This document shows positions 34,129 to 46,375 of a DNA stretch of 64,000 nucleotides, one piece after another. Source of the stretch: Hyaloperonospora brassicae (lineage: Eukaryota; Oomycota; Peronosporomycetes; Peronosporales; Peronosporaceae); the NCBI GenBank assembly GCA_947650285.1, contig CANTFL010000073.1, positions 1 to 64,000 of the forward strand. The letters are read 5' to 3'. The notes under the pieces were generated by a model that saw only the letters and a program-made list of their open reading frames with translations, did not search any database and was not told the DNA's origin. The position numbers were made by a program, and so were the translations under genes. Position 1 is the stretch's first letter, and every line of letters starts with the position of its first letter.

Positions 34129-36092
34129 TTTAATTTCTGACGACGGCTCAGGGCTCGCCCTTGCACACGCTTAGCAATCGCTGCACGTGCATGCCGTCTC
34201 GTCGACTGTGTCACGGCGCATTCCTCGATATTGCTCCTATACTTCTCTTTCTCGGCCGTTTCTCCCGCCGTCTTTTAAGATCGCCGCCAATCGTCTGAGT
34301 AGACAATAATAGGATACGAGGGACGGGCTTTTACAGTTTGTGGACTCATAGCCAAAGCAATGCAAGAAAGAGAGTGAAATTGTGCTTTTTCGACGTGGCT
34401 AATGACTGAGTGACTAACAAACTATCCCCATTTTGTTGTGTATATTGCTTTTGCTGGTATTTTCTTATGCAGTGTTGTTATTGATGTTGAGCAGACCCAC
34501 GCTGGTGTCGCGTTCTGGGAATTTATCAACTTTTCGGATGTTGCAAAGTTTTTACTAGTAGTAGAATCCAGGTACGTGGGTGTGAGTAAGAAATAATGAG
34601 GTTTAATAACTGACTGCTGGTTTGATAATGTTGTGTCGATGGATGCAGGGGGCCTGGAGCGATCATGGTATAATGTTCGACTTAATGCTAAGATTTTTTT
34701 GAAGGTGTCGATGTGACTTACGGTATCCGCGACCAACCTGGCGTTGCTTGGTTCGTAAATTGGTGCAACTCATCAGGTACTTGCGATGCCGTGTGAAATA
34801 CTAACCATCGATATTTAAGCTAAATGATCTGTGTTGTTAAGAAGACTGCAGTATATGGCACCGGTCTACTTGAATGCACGCTGGCACAAGCCGTCCTATT
34901 TCTCATCGGCGTTTATTGCAGCATCATAACATGGTTATACTTGTTCTCCTGTTGAGAAAGTAATAGCAGGTTGGTAATGCTGCTGCTGACAGGTATGTGC
35001 AACAGGGCTAACTAGCGTCGCGTGTGTATTTTTGATTTAATATGGCACGACCGATCACACCATATAATAAAATGGCGTGGGTTGGTCTACTTTCTGATTG
35101 CACGAGATATCTTTTGCGCAAAGCCATCGTTGGATAACTTTTTGTTGACTCCCATAGATGATGCCGAGGAGACATGTCCTTGCCGACGTAATGCTAAGTA
35201 AAGCGTCAATAGTCCTAATTAATAACTAATGGGTGTGTAAAAATGTAAATGCTGTTGGACATACCGTCACCATCATACCTTTCGCTCTCACAGCGACGAC
35301 GCAGCCAATCCCGCCGCTGCAAAGACTGTCTCGTCCGAGGCCGCTTATGTTTCAACAGCAGCAAGCTCCACCGGTTCGGAAATCGTCGCTACAGATGTTG
35401 CCGTCACTCCCTTGGCTTGTACCTGCGCCGTTGCAGGAGCCGTCGTCTCGCAAGTGAAGACTGCAGTCCGTTTATCAGAGAGAGGGGAACAGACTGTCTA
35501 TTATACGAAATTATGGTGTACAAGACGTCTGAAAAGACCTAAGCCTGGATAGCAACGCCGGTGTCGAATGATCCAATGGTTGGACGAGTCTCACCGCTGT
35601 GTGCGGTGCTCTAGATGGGGCCATGGTTAGCATCCCGATTCATTGCATTAGACGAGTTCCGTCCTCCTGGGTGTGTAGCTTCCTACACTCCCGCATCGCT
35701 AGTGCGTGTAATTGCCGAAACTTTGAACTATGTATTCGTACATACCTTCCGCCAAAGTGACGGAAGGACCTTCGTGAGCGACCCGATCGCGCTGAACCCA
35801 TATAATCGTGATACATATTAAACATAATACTCACCACATCCGCTTACATTGACACATATAAGCCTCCATTGAATGTCCAAACGCGCTCAGCAGCCGCCGT
35901 GAAATGATCGGATTCAACGGCGGGGACGTCCTTGACATGCAAAAATTTGCATGAAGCTGCATACTGGTCGGATTTCCCGTGCATCCGGTCTAGTAGGTTA
36001 TGAGTGTAAGCCAGCAACCCTGGGCGGTTGGACAACCCCAAAAAATGTGATCCAAAGTCTCTCTTTTGCCCGCGACAGACCGAAGGTGTTCG

Positions 36093-36268
36093 ACCGCATT
36101 TCCGTCAAAAAGCGGAGTGTCCGACTTATCTTAGAAACGTTTCTAGCGAAGTTCAATCGAAAGTGGTATCTTCTCTACCCTTTTGTGTATATATTAAAAT
36201 AGGCTAATGGATAGCCTCATCGTAACGGTGTTTTTTAGGCGAACACTGGTGTTTTTTTACGATTTCCC
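36093..36268 (-). repeat. Right TIR of MULE
   Basis: Reverse-complement partner of 33952-34128. Confidence 0.85.
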
Positions 36269-36277
36269 TCAATTGAC

Positions 36278-38989
36278 GGCAATTAAACAGTACCTGTATC
36301 AAATCTACAGGCCAAAAATAATGCATTAGATTTATCGCATCTGCTAGTCTAATTTTAAACGTTGATTGTTTGCAATAATGTGATGAAGTGCTAACTAAAA
36401 ATGAACCTATATACACTAGAGGTAGGTACAAGCAACAATTGCTTGGTTCAACCCAATGTGATAGGAGTGATAGTCTGGTATAATAGTTTGTCTGGCGAAG
36501 GTGAAATTATCAGCCAACAACACGTCGAAACTTATCGTGTACATCATTTCGGTCTGAGACGATTCGCAATATAGGTCGATGAGCCACGCTCGTCGGGTCC
36601 AACTATTCCAACAAATAAAATCGACAAAGATTAATGTTTTTCATCCCTGATTGAAGGAAAGCGGAGATCAACAGTCGATAAAAGTTTAAGGTTTAAATTT
36701 ATATGTCTATCCGAGCCCTACGATAGTGTGACAATGGCTATGATTTTAGGAAACTACAGTTACACGTCTATATATCATTGTTAACATTAATAAAAATGTA
36801 GTTGATCAAGTTCTCTTAAATAATCAGACATAGAGAATAGGAATATTGTTCTAGCTATATAGTCATTGACACTAAAATGTGGAGATTGATCTGGATCCCG
36901 AAGACACATGTAAGTTGCCAGAAATTTAATAGAAGTACGTCATTGTACGATCACCGAATCATTATATCCTCTCAAAAATAGAAGCTCAATACCGTGTCGC
37001 CTGAATGACGCCACTCGTCGAAGTGTCTCTTGATTCCCGACATGGCGGTGTTTCAGTATGAGATCAGCTGCTGTTCGTTAAGGATAAACTTGTGTATGGT
37101 GAAACTTCCGAGTGACAATGAATGTACCTAATTTTGATCGATAAAGGTGTATCGAAGGTTCAAAGTATAATTCCAGGAATAGAAGCCTAAATTGACGCCA
37201 GAAGCTGATTTGGATACATTTCGGTCACAATGCTAGAGGTCATACCTAAAATCTGTCAGCCGTTTGTATACTAACGTTCATGTTGGAATACAGGATACGT
37301 GCGATTGACACATGGTCCAGGAGACGTCATATGTAGACACATGTTCTGAGCGATTTAAAAACCGAAGTTCAATAATCATTTATACGATTTTAGAAGATAG
37401 GACATGCAGAGTGATAGTGATGCGTTTGATAATAATATGGCTTTACGATACGCATAGTTTTATTCGCACGCTTTTAGGTACGGCACGCGTATTTCCCCTA
37501 CGATCTTGATTTTGTTTTTATTTCGGCGGACGAGGGAACGCGATCCAAGTACAAGAAGAACCGATTCCATGACATATTTGACCAAAGCGCAAGACAAAAG
37601 AATCGAACCCATAAGAGGCTTGACCAAAACTTTTAATATCTCTCCCAAACTTTATCGATCAGCGAGTGGACGTCGATGCATCTTCTGAATAATTAATATC
37701 GACAAGACCGATGTAGCTGATAAATGAGATCGCAACATTGGTATGGACCTCCACGGAAACAAAAAGTGGGCGCAGTTTGGTGGGAATAGACTTATTCAAT
37801 TCAACTAAGTCGTAAAACAAGATTGCTCTAGATCAACAAAACAGAGATTTAGACAGCTTTAATGGTTAGACGGTCATTTCGAGTAGATGCAAGGCAAGGT
37901 CAAGTGGGACCAAGTATTTACGAAGCATATTGGCCGAAGTCAAACAATATGCTTCATACGGCAAATTGCACATACCTAGTTTACGCAGCTATCGCCTAAA
38001 CGAAGCCTTAAATCCAAGCGAGATGGACGTTTTCAATCCTGTTACGAAGAGTAAAAGATAGCCCGGAAACCAGTACGCAAGCTGAGCACAAAATGGAAAG
38101 ATTACAATGATCATGGTACGCCTTCGTAAGTTGGCAGGTTCGAAAGTATAATAGGTCTCTGTATTCATCAGCTAGTATACGAAGTTGGTATCTCCACACT
38201 GACCATGCGTCTCTGGTCACGGCCGTTAACGGTCTATACCTCAAACGAAGGATGCCAATGCAGTAGTTGTTCAATGGGAAGTACAATGACACCGTGAAGT
38301 ACAAATCAGAGCAAATGGACGCTGTTGCTGATGAACAATCCCACTGGATTAATTCTGAGCTGGTGCAGCATTTTGACAGTCGGAATTAGGTCGATGTTTA
38401 ATAGCTAGATAGCCGTGTTTTTCCGCCGAATCGGCTTGACGACGAATAAAAGAAGTATATAAAAGCTTCATGCCTTGTGTGGGTTGTGTAATTCCGATGT
38501 ATCACCTTACGCATCCATCTGGGCCAATTTTGAAACGCTTGCCAGTACGGTGACGACCTAAATGGCCGTCACCGATCACAAATAATGGGATGCCATGCTG
38601 TACGATATTGAATCTTACCGGAGCAACACCACGTGTCGTCGTTACGTACTTAATCACATTATTCTGTGACTGCCCGATCCTTTTCGATTGGACCTATACA
38701 CCGATAAGTTGTCATCGTGGCCTTTAGAAGCGTTGTCTCACAGTCAGCAAAGACTACAATGGCCGCGCCAGATTTGAATTTGTGCTTAATTTTACCCGAG
38801 CTTGCAAGGTCCGTCAGAGAATGAAGCCTAGTACAGCATACTGTCGATTGTTGCATCATTTACCAGTTTCGACAGAGTGGTGGAAGTCACTTTTTGTTTA
38901 CTATACCATTTGATAAACTAGATGTCATTTCATAAATAATGGCATTATTGTGACGCATTTTTTACAAATTTAGCATTATGGTGCATTTT
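36278..38989. other. Non-coding, AT-rich interval
   Basis: No supportable gene. It lies between the MULE and the integrase relic, and is probably the undetectably decayed continuation of the same Gypsy relic plus other debris. Confidence 0.45.
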
Positions 38990-39960
38990 TGTTGTCCTAA
39001 TGTTGCTCACAACTGACGTCTGCGTTCGAATTATTTCAGAAACAATTCAAACTCACGGACTACATCTTAAGCTCTCATCCGATCTATATTCTCTATTTCC
39101 GGCGGAATATAGACCACCTGTGTTTCGTTTACATGGGGCACGGTCGAAAATACCTACTTATATACCCGAAAACAGATGGTCAGACAAAACATGCAAACCT
39201 GAGTTTTGAATGAGATAATTCGAGGAAGCGTCCACTCGTATGCGAGCTGGAGTAAATTCTCATATTTTTCCTGAATTTGCCATCAACAAGTTAGCGCGTA
39301 GGTCGACAGGGCAGAAACATTCCCTCGTAAATGTTTGCTTACGCAAATTTCGCATTCCCACTTCGTGGAAGTTCGACCGTGGCTTAAAGTGGGTTATTTA
39401 GCCGACTCATCTACGGACGTATCATTTATTGATCACGCGATAACATGAAAATTGATGAGAAGGCCGTTACTGCCTGATTGATCAACAATTAAGACACCAA
39501 ATTTTCAGAAGCGCTATGCTACTTCAGGATATATTATAGACACGGGTATATCCAGCATCGTTGATGACTGTACAAGCTAGGGAGAAGATATAATCGCTGT
39601 GGAAAATGGAGGTGGTCTAGCTGAGGGATCGAAAATCGCTTTGCAGTGCGCATAGGGAGTACTGATATAAATATAAATAAGCAAGGTGGAACTTTACTGC
39701 TGGCAAATGAGGTGGTTGTTCGTTTCATGAACGATCACATCGTGGGATCGGCAGTTTTTCTGAAACGAAATGCTGAAAATATAGAGGAAAAATAGTATTT
39801 TCGTTTCTAAAAATTTCTTCGTCCGCATCCTACGGCATATTAGCCAAGACACAGATAAGGTAGGCAGCAGTAAAGACTGCCTGATTACGAAAGTTTAACA
39901 TCGCTTGATGCTTGACAAAGGCAACGCGACCAAAACTTGAGTCGACAAGAAGAAAGTGCA
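38990..39960 (+). pseudogene. Ancient family-1 Gypsy integrase relic
   Basis: Visible matches to the right element's integrase: CCGGCGGAATATAGACCA (about 39100), AAACAGATGGTCAGAC (about 39171), CGAGGAAGCGTCCACTCG and CGAGCTGGAGTAAATTCT (about 39220-39258), and the GPF-module region GGCAGCAGTAAAGACTGCC near 39863. It has the same orientation as the RT relic at 32.9-33.6 kb and is probably one element, with the MULE lying between the two parts. Confidence 0.7.
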
Positions 39961-40779
39961 CGCATCTCATATTCTGTGTGGTGATTTTTACGACCTTACA
40001 TTCAGAACGATCTCTCCATCGATGGTAAAGATTACATTAGACTCTTGCGGTCACGATTCATTCAAATGACACGATCGTGTAAAGAAGAAACCCTTGACAT
40101 TACTGGAATACCTCCTGACGCGCCTTGACCGCTATCACACAGAAAATAAATTCTCGAACAAAGACCGATCGAGGAAAAGCAAGGTGTATCCGTAACGCAA
40201 TCGACAAGATGTCAACAGTATTGGATAGGGACAAATATATGTTTCGCTCGTTTCCATCATCCTCGCGTAAACAAAGTGGTGCACAATTTAGCCATCAACA
40301 TCAGATGAACGGAGTTTTAATTAGACCAGGTCCTACTACCATTATATCATTAGAGGATTCGTAGTTGACGCTTTCTGAAAGAAGGCATCTTGAACAGCCG
40401 TGGCGCAAAAAATCGTCGGGCGAGGCCCTTCATCCAGTATAGCAGACATACTCCATTATTGGAATGTAGGATGGATCAGTTGTCTTCGTATAGTACCACA
40501 GCGAGACCCACCCAAAGATAAATAGAGGCCATCGGAAATTAAAAGTCTAAGGCGCTCTTAAGGGGCTTAAGAGGTCGCAACTTCTGTTTCATCGAAGACG
40601 AGCGTGAGTCTTCCAACAAAACTGCTTCGAGAGGACGCCCTCTCAAGGGCACGATTCAAGCTGTTAATCTCGTGCAGAGGACGTCTTAATATGCTAAATG
40701 GATTCATTGATACAGGGAAGAGTAGGATTGTACATAGTATAGTTAATCTGCACAACCTAAACCCTTCGATCTTTCTCTA
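39961..40779. other. Non-coding interval
   Basis: No supportable gene. It may contain the decayed 3' part of the Gypsy relic. Confidence 0.45.
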
Positions 40780-41130
40780 TTATATATAACTACAAGCGTC
40801 AAATGGAGAAGCGCGTTCACCACCCATTGCGCGCGTCTAGCAGCAAATTGTGGTTAAACGAGGTATATAATAGCGTATTTCCGGACCAATGTTTGGAGGT
40901 GTGTCGTGTATTGTCTTCAACGGTAACATTCCACCAATATTTACATAGTTTAGTAAATATTGTAGAATTCCATTTACTAATAATTTTCCTTGACCCATCC
41001 TTCGTGTCAATGACAGGTGAGAAGGTCAATAAGGGAGATTTTGAAGAAGATATACGTGAAATGATCTCAACCATGCGAGTATCCGGTCGCTTAGTATACA
41101 CTAGTGGTGTATTTTTTCGTTTCGCAATTA
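40780..41130 (-). mobile_element. Old family-1-type LTR, minus strand
   Basis: CACCCATTGCGCGCGTCTAG at 40821-40840 is the reverse of the family-1 LTR core. The downstream blocks GGTAACATTC and TTGACCCATCC are shared with the LTR fragment at 28.8-29.2 kb. Ends are approximate; no duplication identified. Confidence 0.6.
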
Positions 41131-41770
41131 CATAGGACTTTTAAGACATTATTATTAAAGGTCGCAGTGCATTTATTAAATGCTTGGCTCGTTTTATTAT
41201 TTTCTATCTCGTAGTGCAACATTTGTTCTTCGCGATGATTCGGCGCATTATGTTTTTCAAGATTTTCGACAATTCGTTACCTTTGCTAAAAGCATCAGCA
41301 CACAGATCACGTGTATGTGCTTCAACTGCCGGTCTTTCCTCAACCTTGAATCGACCGGTTGTACTTTGCATAACCATAGCTTGATCCTATTGCTCTCATA
41401 AAAAATGAGAAGGCATAACGCGGCTCACGACACTCGTAATAATCATACACTGGCACTCTGGTACAGTAGCTCGTCCATTAATCGAGTTCACCTCGGCAAA
41501 GGATGCGGTCGGTCAATGGAAATCGGGTCGCTAGTGCTGACGTCAATCGCGTTCATACGATAAAGCTCTCCATCGGCGTGTCAAGTACTAGAATGGCAAT
41601 CTCTAACAAGTCGTGACGTTTATTCTAGTACTGAGAAAGATGTCCTTCACGACCACGACCTTGCACTGACGCGCTCGCCGTCGACTCTGCACGCACGTCC
41701 TCTCTCTATGTCTCCTTGCTCGCGCCTTGAACAACATCTTGTCAACTACCGCATCGTTGCACGCATTCGC
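41131..41770. other. Intergenic region downstream of ACC deaminase
   Basis: No open frame of note. The last 100 bp form the likely 3' untranslated region of the minus-strand gene. Confidence 0.5.
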
Positions 41771-42799
41771 TTAGCCTTCCTTGAACAAGTAACTGTAGGC
41801 GCTCAATACCGGTGCTCCACCCAGGTGGGCGTACAATACATTCGAGCCCTCCGGGAACTCGCCGTTGCGCACCATGGATAGCATGCCGTCCATGGACTTG
41901 CCCTCGTACACTGGATCAGTGAGCATACCTTCCGTGCGCGCGCATAGTCGAATCGCGTCGAGCGTTCCTTGGTTGGGCAGACCGTACTCGGGTCCACCGA
42001 ATCGAGTGTCCAGCACAATGTCGTCCGACGTGATCGCGCGCCCCAGCTCGACCAGGTCCGCAGTATTCCTGGCGATACGCAGCACCTGCTCGCGCGTTTT
42101 CTCGGGTGTGGCGGACGCGTCAATGCCAATGACTTTGTTCGCCCGTCCGTCAGCGGCAAAGCCAACGACCATGCCCGCCATCGTGCTGCCTGTCACGGCG
42201 CACACGACGATGTAGTCAAACTTGAAGCCCAGCTCGTTCTCCTGCTGCCGGACTTCCTCGGCGAATTCGACAAAGCCCAAGCCACCTCTCGGATGCTCCG
42301 AGCAGCCAGCTGGAATCGGGTACGGCTTGCCGCCGGCCTTCTTGACGCTCTCCATCGCGGCTTCCCAGCTCGGACGAATGCCAATGTCAAAGCCGGCGGC
42401 ATCTCGACGCACGTCTGCGCCAAGAATACGCGACAGCTCAATGTTGCCAACAGTGTCGTACACTGGCGCCTCGTCGATCGGGTAGTTGACCCAGTTCTCT
42501 TGCACCAAGACACACTTGAAGCCAAGATGCGCGGCCACGGCCGCCACCTGACGCGTTTGGTTGGACTGAATGCCGCCAATGGACACGAGCGTGTCGTAGC
42601 CGCCCGCAATGGCTTCAGGAATGATGTACTCGAGCTTGCGCGTCTTGTTGCCGCCAAAGGCCAGACCCGAGTTGCAGTCCTCGCGCTTGGCGTAGAGCTG
42701 CACGTTGTTGCCCAGCGCTTTGGACAGCCGTGCCAGGTGCTGGATGGGCGACGGACCGGCAAAGGTGAGGGCGTGTTTCGCAAACGAGGAAAGCTTCAT
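41771..42799 (-). CDS. acdS: 1-aminocyclopropane-1-carboxylate deaminase
   Basis: The 342-residue single-exon protein is a PLP enzyme that converts ACC, the plant ethylene precursor, to 2-oxobutanoate and ammonia. Visible signatures: [20 protein letters not shown] with the PLP lysine at residue 52; [21 protein letters not shown] with the catalytic Ser at 79; [29 protein letters not shown] for phosphate binding; [14 protein letters not shown] and DPVYEGKS with the two conserved active-site tyrosines. Length agrees with bacterial enzymes of about 338. The frame stays open about 98 codons upstream, but the ATG at 42799 matches the family N-terminus and a good core promoter lies at 42844-42862. 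High similarity to bacterial forms fits the known scattered, transfer-derived distribution of this gene. Desulfhydrase homologues are an alternative, made less likely by the overall match. Confidence 0.93.
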   Translation of the reverse strand: MKLSSFAKHALTFAGPSPIQHLARLSKALGNNVQLYAKREDCNSGLAFGGNKTRKLEYIIPEAIAGGYDTLVSIGGIQSNQTRQVAAVAAHLGFKCVLVQENWVNYPIDEAPVYDTVGNIELSRILGADVRRDAAGFDIGIRPSWEAAMESVKKAGGKPYPIPAGCSEHPRGGLGFVEFAEEVRQQENELGFKFDYIVVCAVTGSTMAGMVVGFAADGRANKVIGIDASATPEKTREQVLRIARNTADLVELGRAITSDDIVLDTRFGGPEYGLPNQGTLDAIRLCARTEGMLTDPVYEGKSMDGMLSMVRNGEFPEGSNVLYAHLGGAPVLSAYSYLFKEG

Positions 42800-42843
42800 C
42801 TCGCGTGTGGTCCGGGAGGCGGAGCAGGGCGTGCAACGGAAGA

Positions 42844-42862
42844 GGTCAAACAAGGAATGAGG
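42844..42862 (-). promoter_or_regulatory. Oomycete Inr+FPR core promoter of acdS
   Basis: CCTCATTCCTTGTTTGACC on the minus strand, 45-63 bp upstream of the ATG, matches the oomycete initiator (TCAYTYY) followed at the usual spacing by the T-rich flanking element. It argues for translation from 42799. Confidence 0.6.
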
Positions 42863-43796
42863 TGCCGTCGCGCCTTCCCGAGCAAAAGCTTTCAATGTTA
42901 ACACAGCCGACGAGGGCGACACTGAGCACTTGGGGAACCTACCGACTGTCCGCGGCATTCGTCCTGTCGGGGAAAACAAAGACCGGCCACAGGAATGATT
43001 CGAGTCGGAGTCGCGTGGTGATGATGGGATGCGAACAGGTCGAGAGCGGCGACTGGCAACGGGTGTTGTCGTTGCACTGGGGCGGGGGCCCACACATGAC
43101 GAAGGGTTTCACTGATAACGGTGAGGTGATTACTTCTGGCGGTTCCTTGGCGGCGACATCAGGACATGGCACACGCACGCACCTACACCCACGAGCTGCT
43201 ACGTTCGACTTGTGAACATGTCGCACGTGGTGCGCCGATAAGGATGCGGGCGCGACGTACAGTCGTACGGTCGCTGCGTGGCAGGATAAGATCGAGGACA
43301 TGCAAAGACAGAGCTGTCACCAGAAGAGAAGGGACCAGGGGCTACCACTTGAACCCGTGCTGCGTCGCCTGCAACTGCAAGTTTGCAGCCGGTAAGACAG
43401 ACAGAGAGAGAGCACTTCACAGGCAGGGCGTTACACACCACCAGATACAGTCTGTATCTACGAGACCCCCGTGCGACACAGGCTGGTCGAGCGTCGATCC
43501 CTTGAGGTCGATCAGTCTCCCCTGCTTTGTTCTGTTCAGTTGTAGGGTGTGTGTACGCTCCTCGCGAGTGTCCGCCATTCGTGCCTACATATGTGACAGT
43601 GCAGCTGAGACGCACGTCCCGCAGTATGGCGCGTGTGAAGTGTGGTATGATGGAAGATACGCTTTGGGCCAGCTACTGACCCACACACACGCGTCTTACC
43701 ATGGTAAGCTGCGCGTTTCTAGCGGGTCACAACCGATGAGAAGATGTTGGCACGTGTACTTTGTGGTCTCGACCAACAAGGGCCGGCACAAGTCGG

Positions 43797-43833
<37 letters not shown>

Positions 43834-46313
43834 CGTGCACTATCCCCTCGATCGATGTGCCCTCGACAATGTAATGAATAATCGGTATGATCTCGTCAAA
43901 CGAAGGTTGAGAAGACGACCGCTGCAACTACGAGGACGGCAACAGGGTTGATGGGTGCTCGCAGCCATTGCTAGCACACGTCTCCGACAACATCATGTTG
44001 TGCATGCGGCCGGGATCCCGCTCGGTTCAAATGAACCTCAACTTACAGCAGTAGACATGTGCTCGGAAACGCTGGATGCGTCATCGTCGACGAAGTCGAC
44101 GCTTCTCGACGCGCTGTCAGAGATGGTCGCTTTTGTGGATATAGTTGCGGCTATCAGCCATCATGTCAACATCGGTCATTGCATGTACCATTGCAAAAAT
44201 ATCGATCGTTTCTCCAGATACACGGCTCTCCTTTGACATCCCAACCTGCTAGGATCGATCGACATTGTGATTCTTGCGCTATGTGATGTCGCGGACGTGG
44301 ATGTACGACAACTCCTGCAGCTTCTGCTATGCCTTTGAAGGTATAAGCTGCGTCGAAGACTACGGAGTACTAACAAATCCAAGACCGATGGGTAAGCTTT
44401 GAGTAAAACATGGCCATTGTTCGGTTTAGTCTGCTCGAAATCGTCGAATGAAACTGCTCTGCAGGCCTATAGAAGAATTGAGCTGAAGCCGCGTGCTTTG
44501 CCCCAGCGATGTGAAAGTGGTACTACACCCAGCAACGCATACGCGCTCCCGGCTGGTAGCGTTGACAATGGCTCACTCTTGAAAAGGTATCGAAGCTACG
44601 AATTCAGATTGGGCGACTCGCGACCTCCGTGGCGAATAGGCTCTGTTCTGTTGGGACCACGTTTGCTGTGAACAAGCGACACTGTTTTTCAGGCGTCTGA
44701 TCACTCACGCTACGTCAGAGATTGTTATTGAACAGACACGAACGATTCGACTCGTTGGTCGCTTTAGAGCAGCAACGCGGATCAGCTATCGTTAACTGCT
44801 CCTGCACTCACTGCCGACAATACCGCAGGCATTGAGAGCTGCCATACATTGCACAAGGATCACCCTCATTATCATGCGGTTAGTACAATAGCGAGCTCGC
44901 AAGAACGCGCGCACGCGCAGCCGTCTTCTGTTGCTACTCCTTCCCACGATACATCATCGCAGAGGGATGTCCGCGAACCGCTCTCGTGCCAAACCATTGC
45001 ACCGTAGCCACGGTTGAGCTGACGAGTTGGTCGCCCTACAAGAGCGCTGAAGGTCCGCTTGCAGACACGTTCTCCGACACATCCTTCATCGAAAATATTG
45101 ATCGACGGGATCTGGGAAAAATGGCGACAAGAAAGTAGTCTCGTAGCTACGTCTTGAATGTGGTGGTGTCCAAGTATACTCGTTCAATTGAGGCATGTGC
45201 GTGTATCATGTCAGTTAGATGCGTGGTAGCGTTTAACTGGCACGATACACGCACATGCGATGAGGAGCTGGCCCGTCCAGATGAAGCTACAGAATCGTGA
45301 TACACACAGTGTCAGGATTGGTGACGTCACGCAGGAGAGTACGCGCGCGACAATGCCGCATTGGCAGGCTGTCAGAAGTGTCCAGAAACCTTGACAATAC
45401 CATCCTCTGAGCTTTCGCGAGCCCATTGGGTGACGCTCTCAGTGGGTGTGCCTAGGTGAAGACTAACTTCTCGGCAACAACTTGTAGTGCGTTTTGTGTG
45501 CCAAAGTCAGAAGGAGACGAGTCGCGAGTCTAACATCGTATTAGGGCTTATACACGGTCGTGTTGTCAATATGCGTGAAAGGTGAAAGGTCACCCTCCTC
45601 ACTCGGCGGCAGACGAAGCTCCCTTCTGTCGTTCCTCTCCATCCATCGACCTCCTTTCGACTTCGCTTTTGTTGCACAGGTTGGATCAGCAGTCGCCTCT
45701 CTTTTTCCTCTACCTCCTCTTGTCGACAATCACAACACCGGTAAGTTGCTTCGTCACACAGCAATTACGATCACACTGTCTTTGTTGCACCTCGAGACGT
45801 ACAACTCATTCCTTAGCAAGCAAGCCCAATGGTCCGGGTATGTATGAGGACATCTCAAACCATATTGATCTTACCAGACTAGTTAAGTTGGCTCCTCAAG
45901 CAAGTTCCAGAGCTTGCTTCTCTGTCGCAGAAAATGACCGATGGGATGCGATGATTGCAGTGTAAGAGCTACTTTTTATTGCATGTCCGTGAAGAAGAGA
46001 GAGTCGAAGTTCGAGTTATCAGAGTATCAACAGGCGTGCCCCCAAATTCCGGTCCGACACAGCATCAGCGTGGCAGGAAAGTGCTGCGGCTGTAGTCCGT
46101 GCTGACGCACAAAGAGAACCAGATGGTGACAGCTCGCGAGTTCAAGCTGATGCAAGATGAGAACCGTTGTATAACTTCAGAATAGCTGCCGTAGGACCAG
46201 GCCTCTTTCATCTTCTACTCTCACTCTTACGAATCAGATTGCACATACCTGTGTTTTCCTTCGCTCATCTAGTGTCGATCCATAGATCTCTACCGGTGGG
46301 GCGATTTTAGCTT
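42863..46313. other. Intergenic region without supportable genes
   Basis: Long open frames here are unconvincing: plus 43166-43951 runs through a (GTT)n microsatellite, and 43199-43615 minus overlaps it. Open stretches at 43955-44671 and 45507-45965 show no domains or signal peptides. Confidence 0.4.
43796..43833. repeat. (GTT)n microsatellite
   Basis: About 12 uninterrupted GTT units, the same motif as the (AAC)n tract at 55.4 kb on the other strand. Confidence 0.95.
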
Positions 46314-46375
46314 TTGCACTCCAGAGTTTTCATTACATGTTAACATTATCATGTAATGAAAACTCTCGAGTGCAA
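46314..46375. repeat. 26-bp-arm hairpin
   Basis: 46314-46339 pairs with 46350-46375 (shared core GAGTTTTCATTACATG) with one mismatch and a 10-bp AT-rich loop. Confidence 0.9.

Larger units (their letters stand above)
33952..36268. mobile_element. Non-autonomous Mutator-like element (MULE)
   Basis: The 2,317-bp element has terminal inverted repeats of about 175 bp beginning GGTAAATCGTAAAAAAAC (left) and GGGAAATCGTAAAAAAAC (right, reversed). Flanking 9-mers TCAATCGAC (33943-33951) and TCAATTGAC (36269-36277) differ at one base, consistent with a 9-bp target duplication, the hallmark of Mutator elements together with long TIRs. No transposase-like ORF is present inside. Part of the interior (about 35240-35640) looks like coding sequence, including a GC-biased frame DDAANPAAAKTVSSEAAYV and a minus-strand match to 25.14-25.46 kb, suggesting a captured gene fragment. 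Confidence 0.8.

Noticed and set aside
41969..42901. 310-codon plus-strand ORF
   Set aside because: Exactly antisense to the ACC deaminase gene, which has full family conservation. The ORF is a product of GC-rich codon usage.
43166..43951. 261-codon plus-strand ORF upstream of ACC deaminase
   Set aside because: Runs through a (GTT)n microsatellite giving poly-Val, lacks a domain, and composition is not protein-like.
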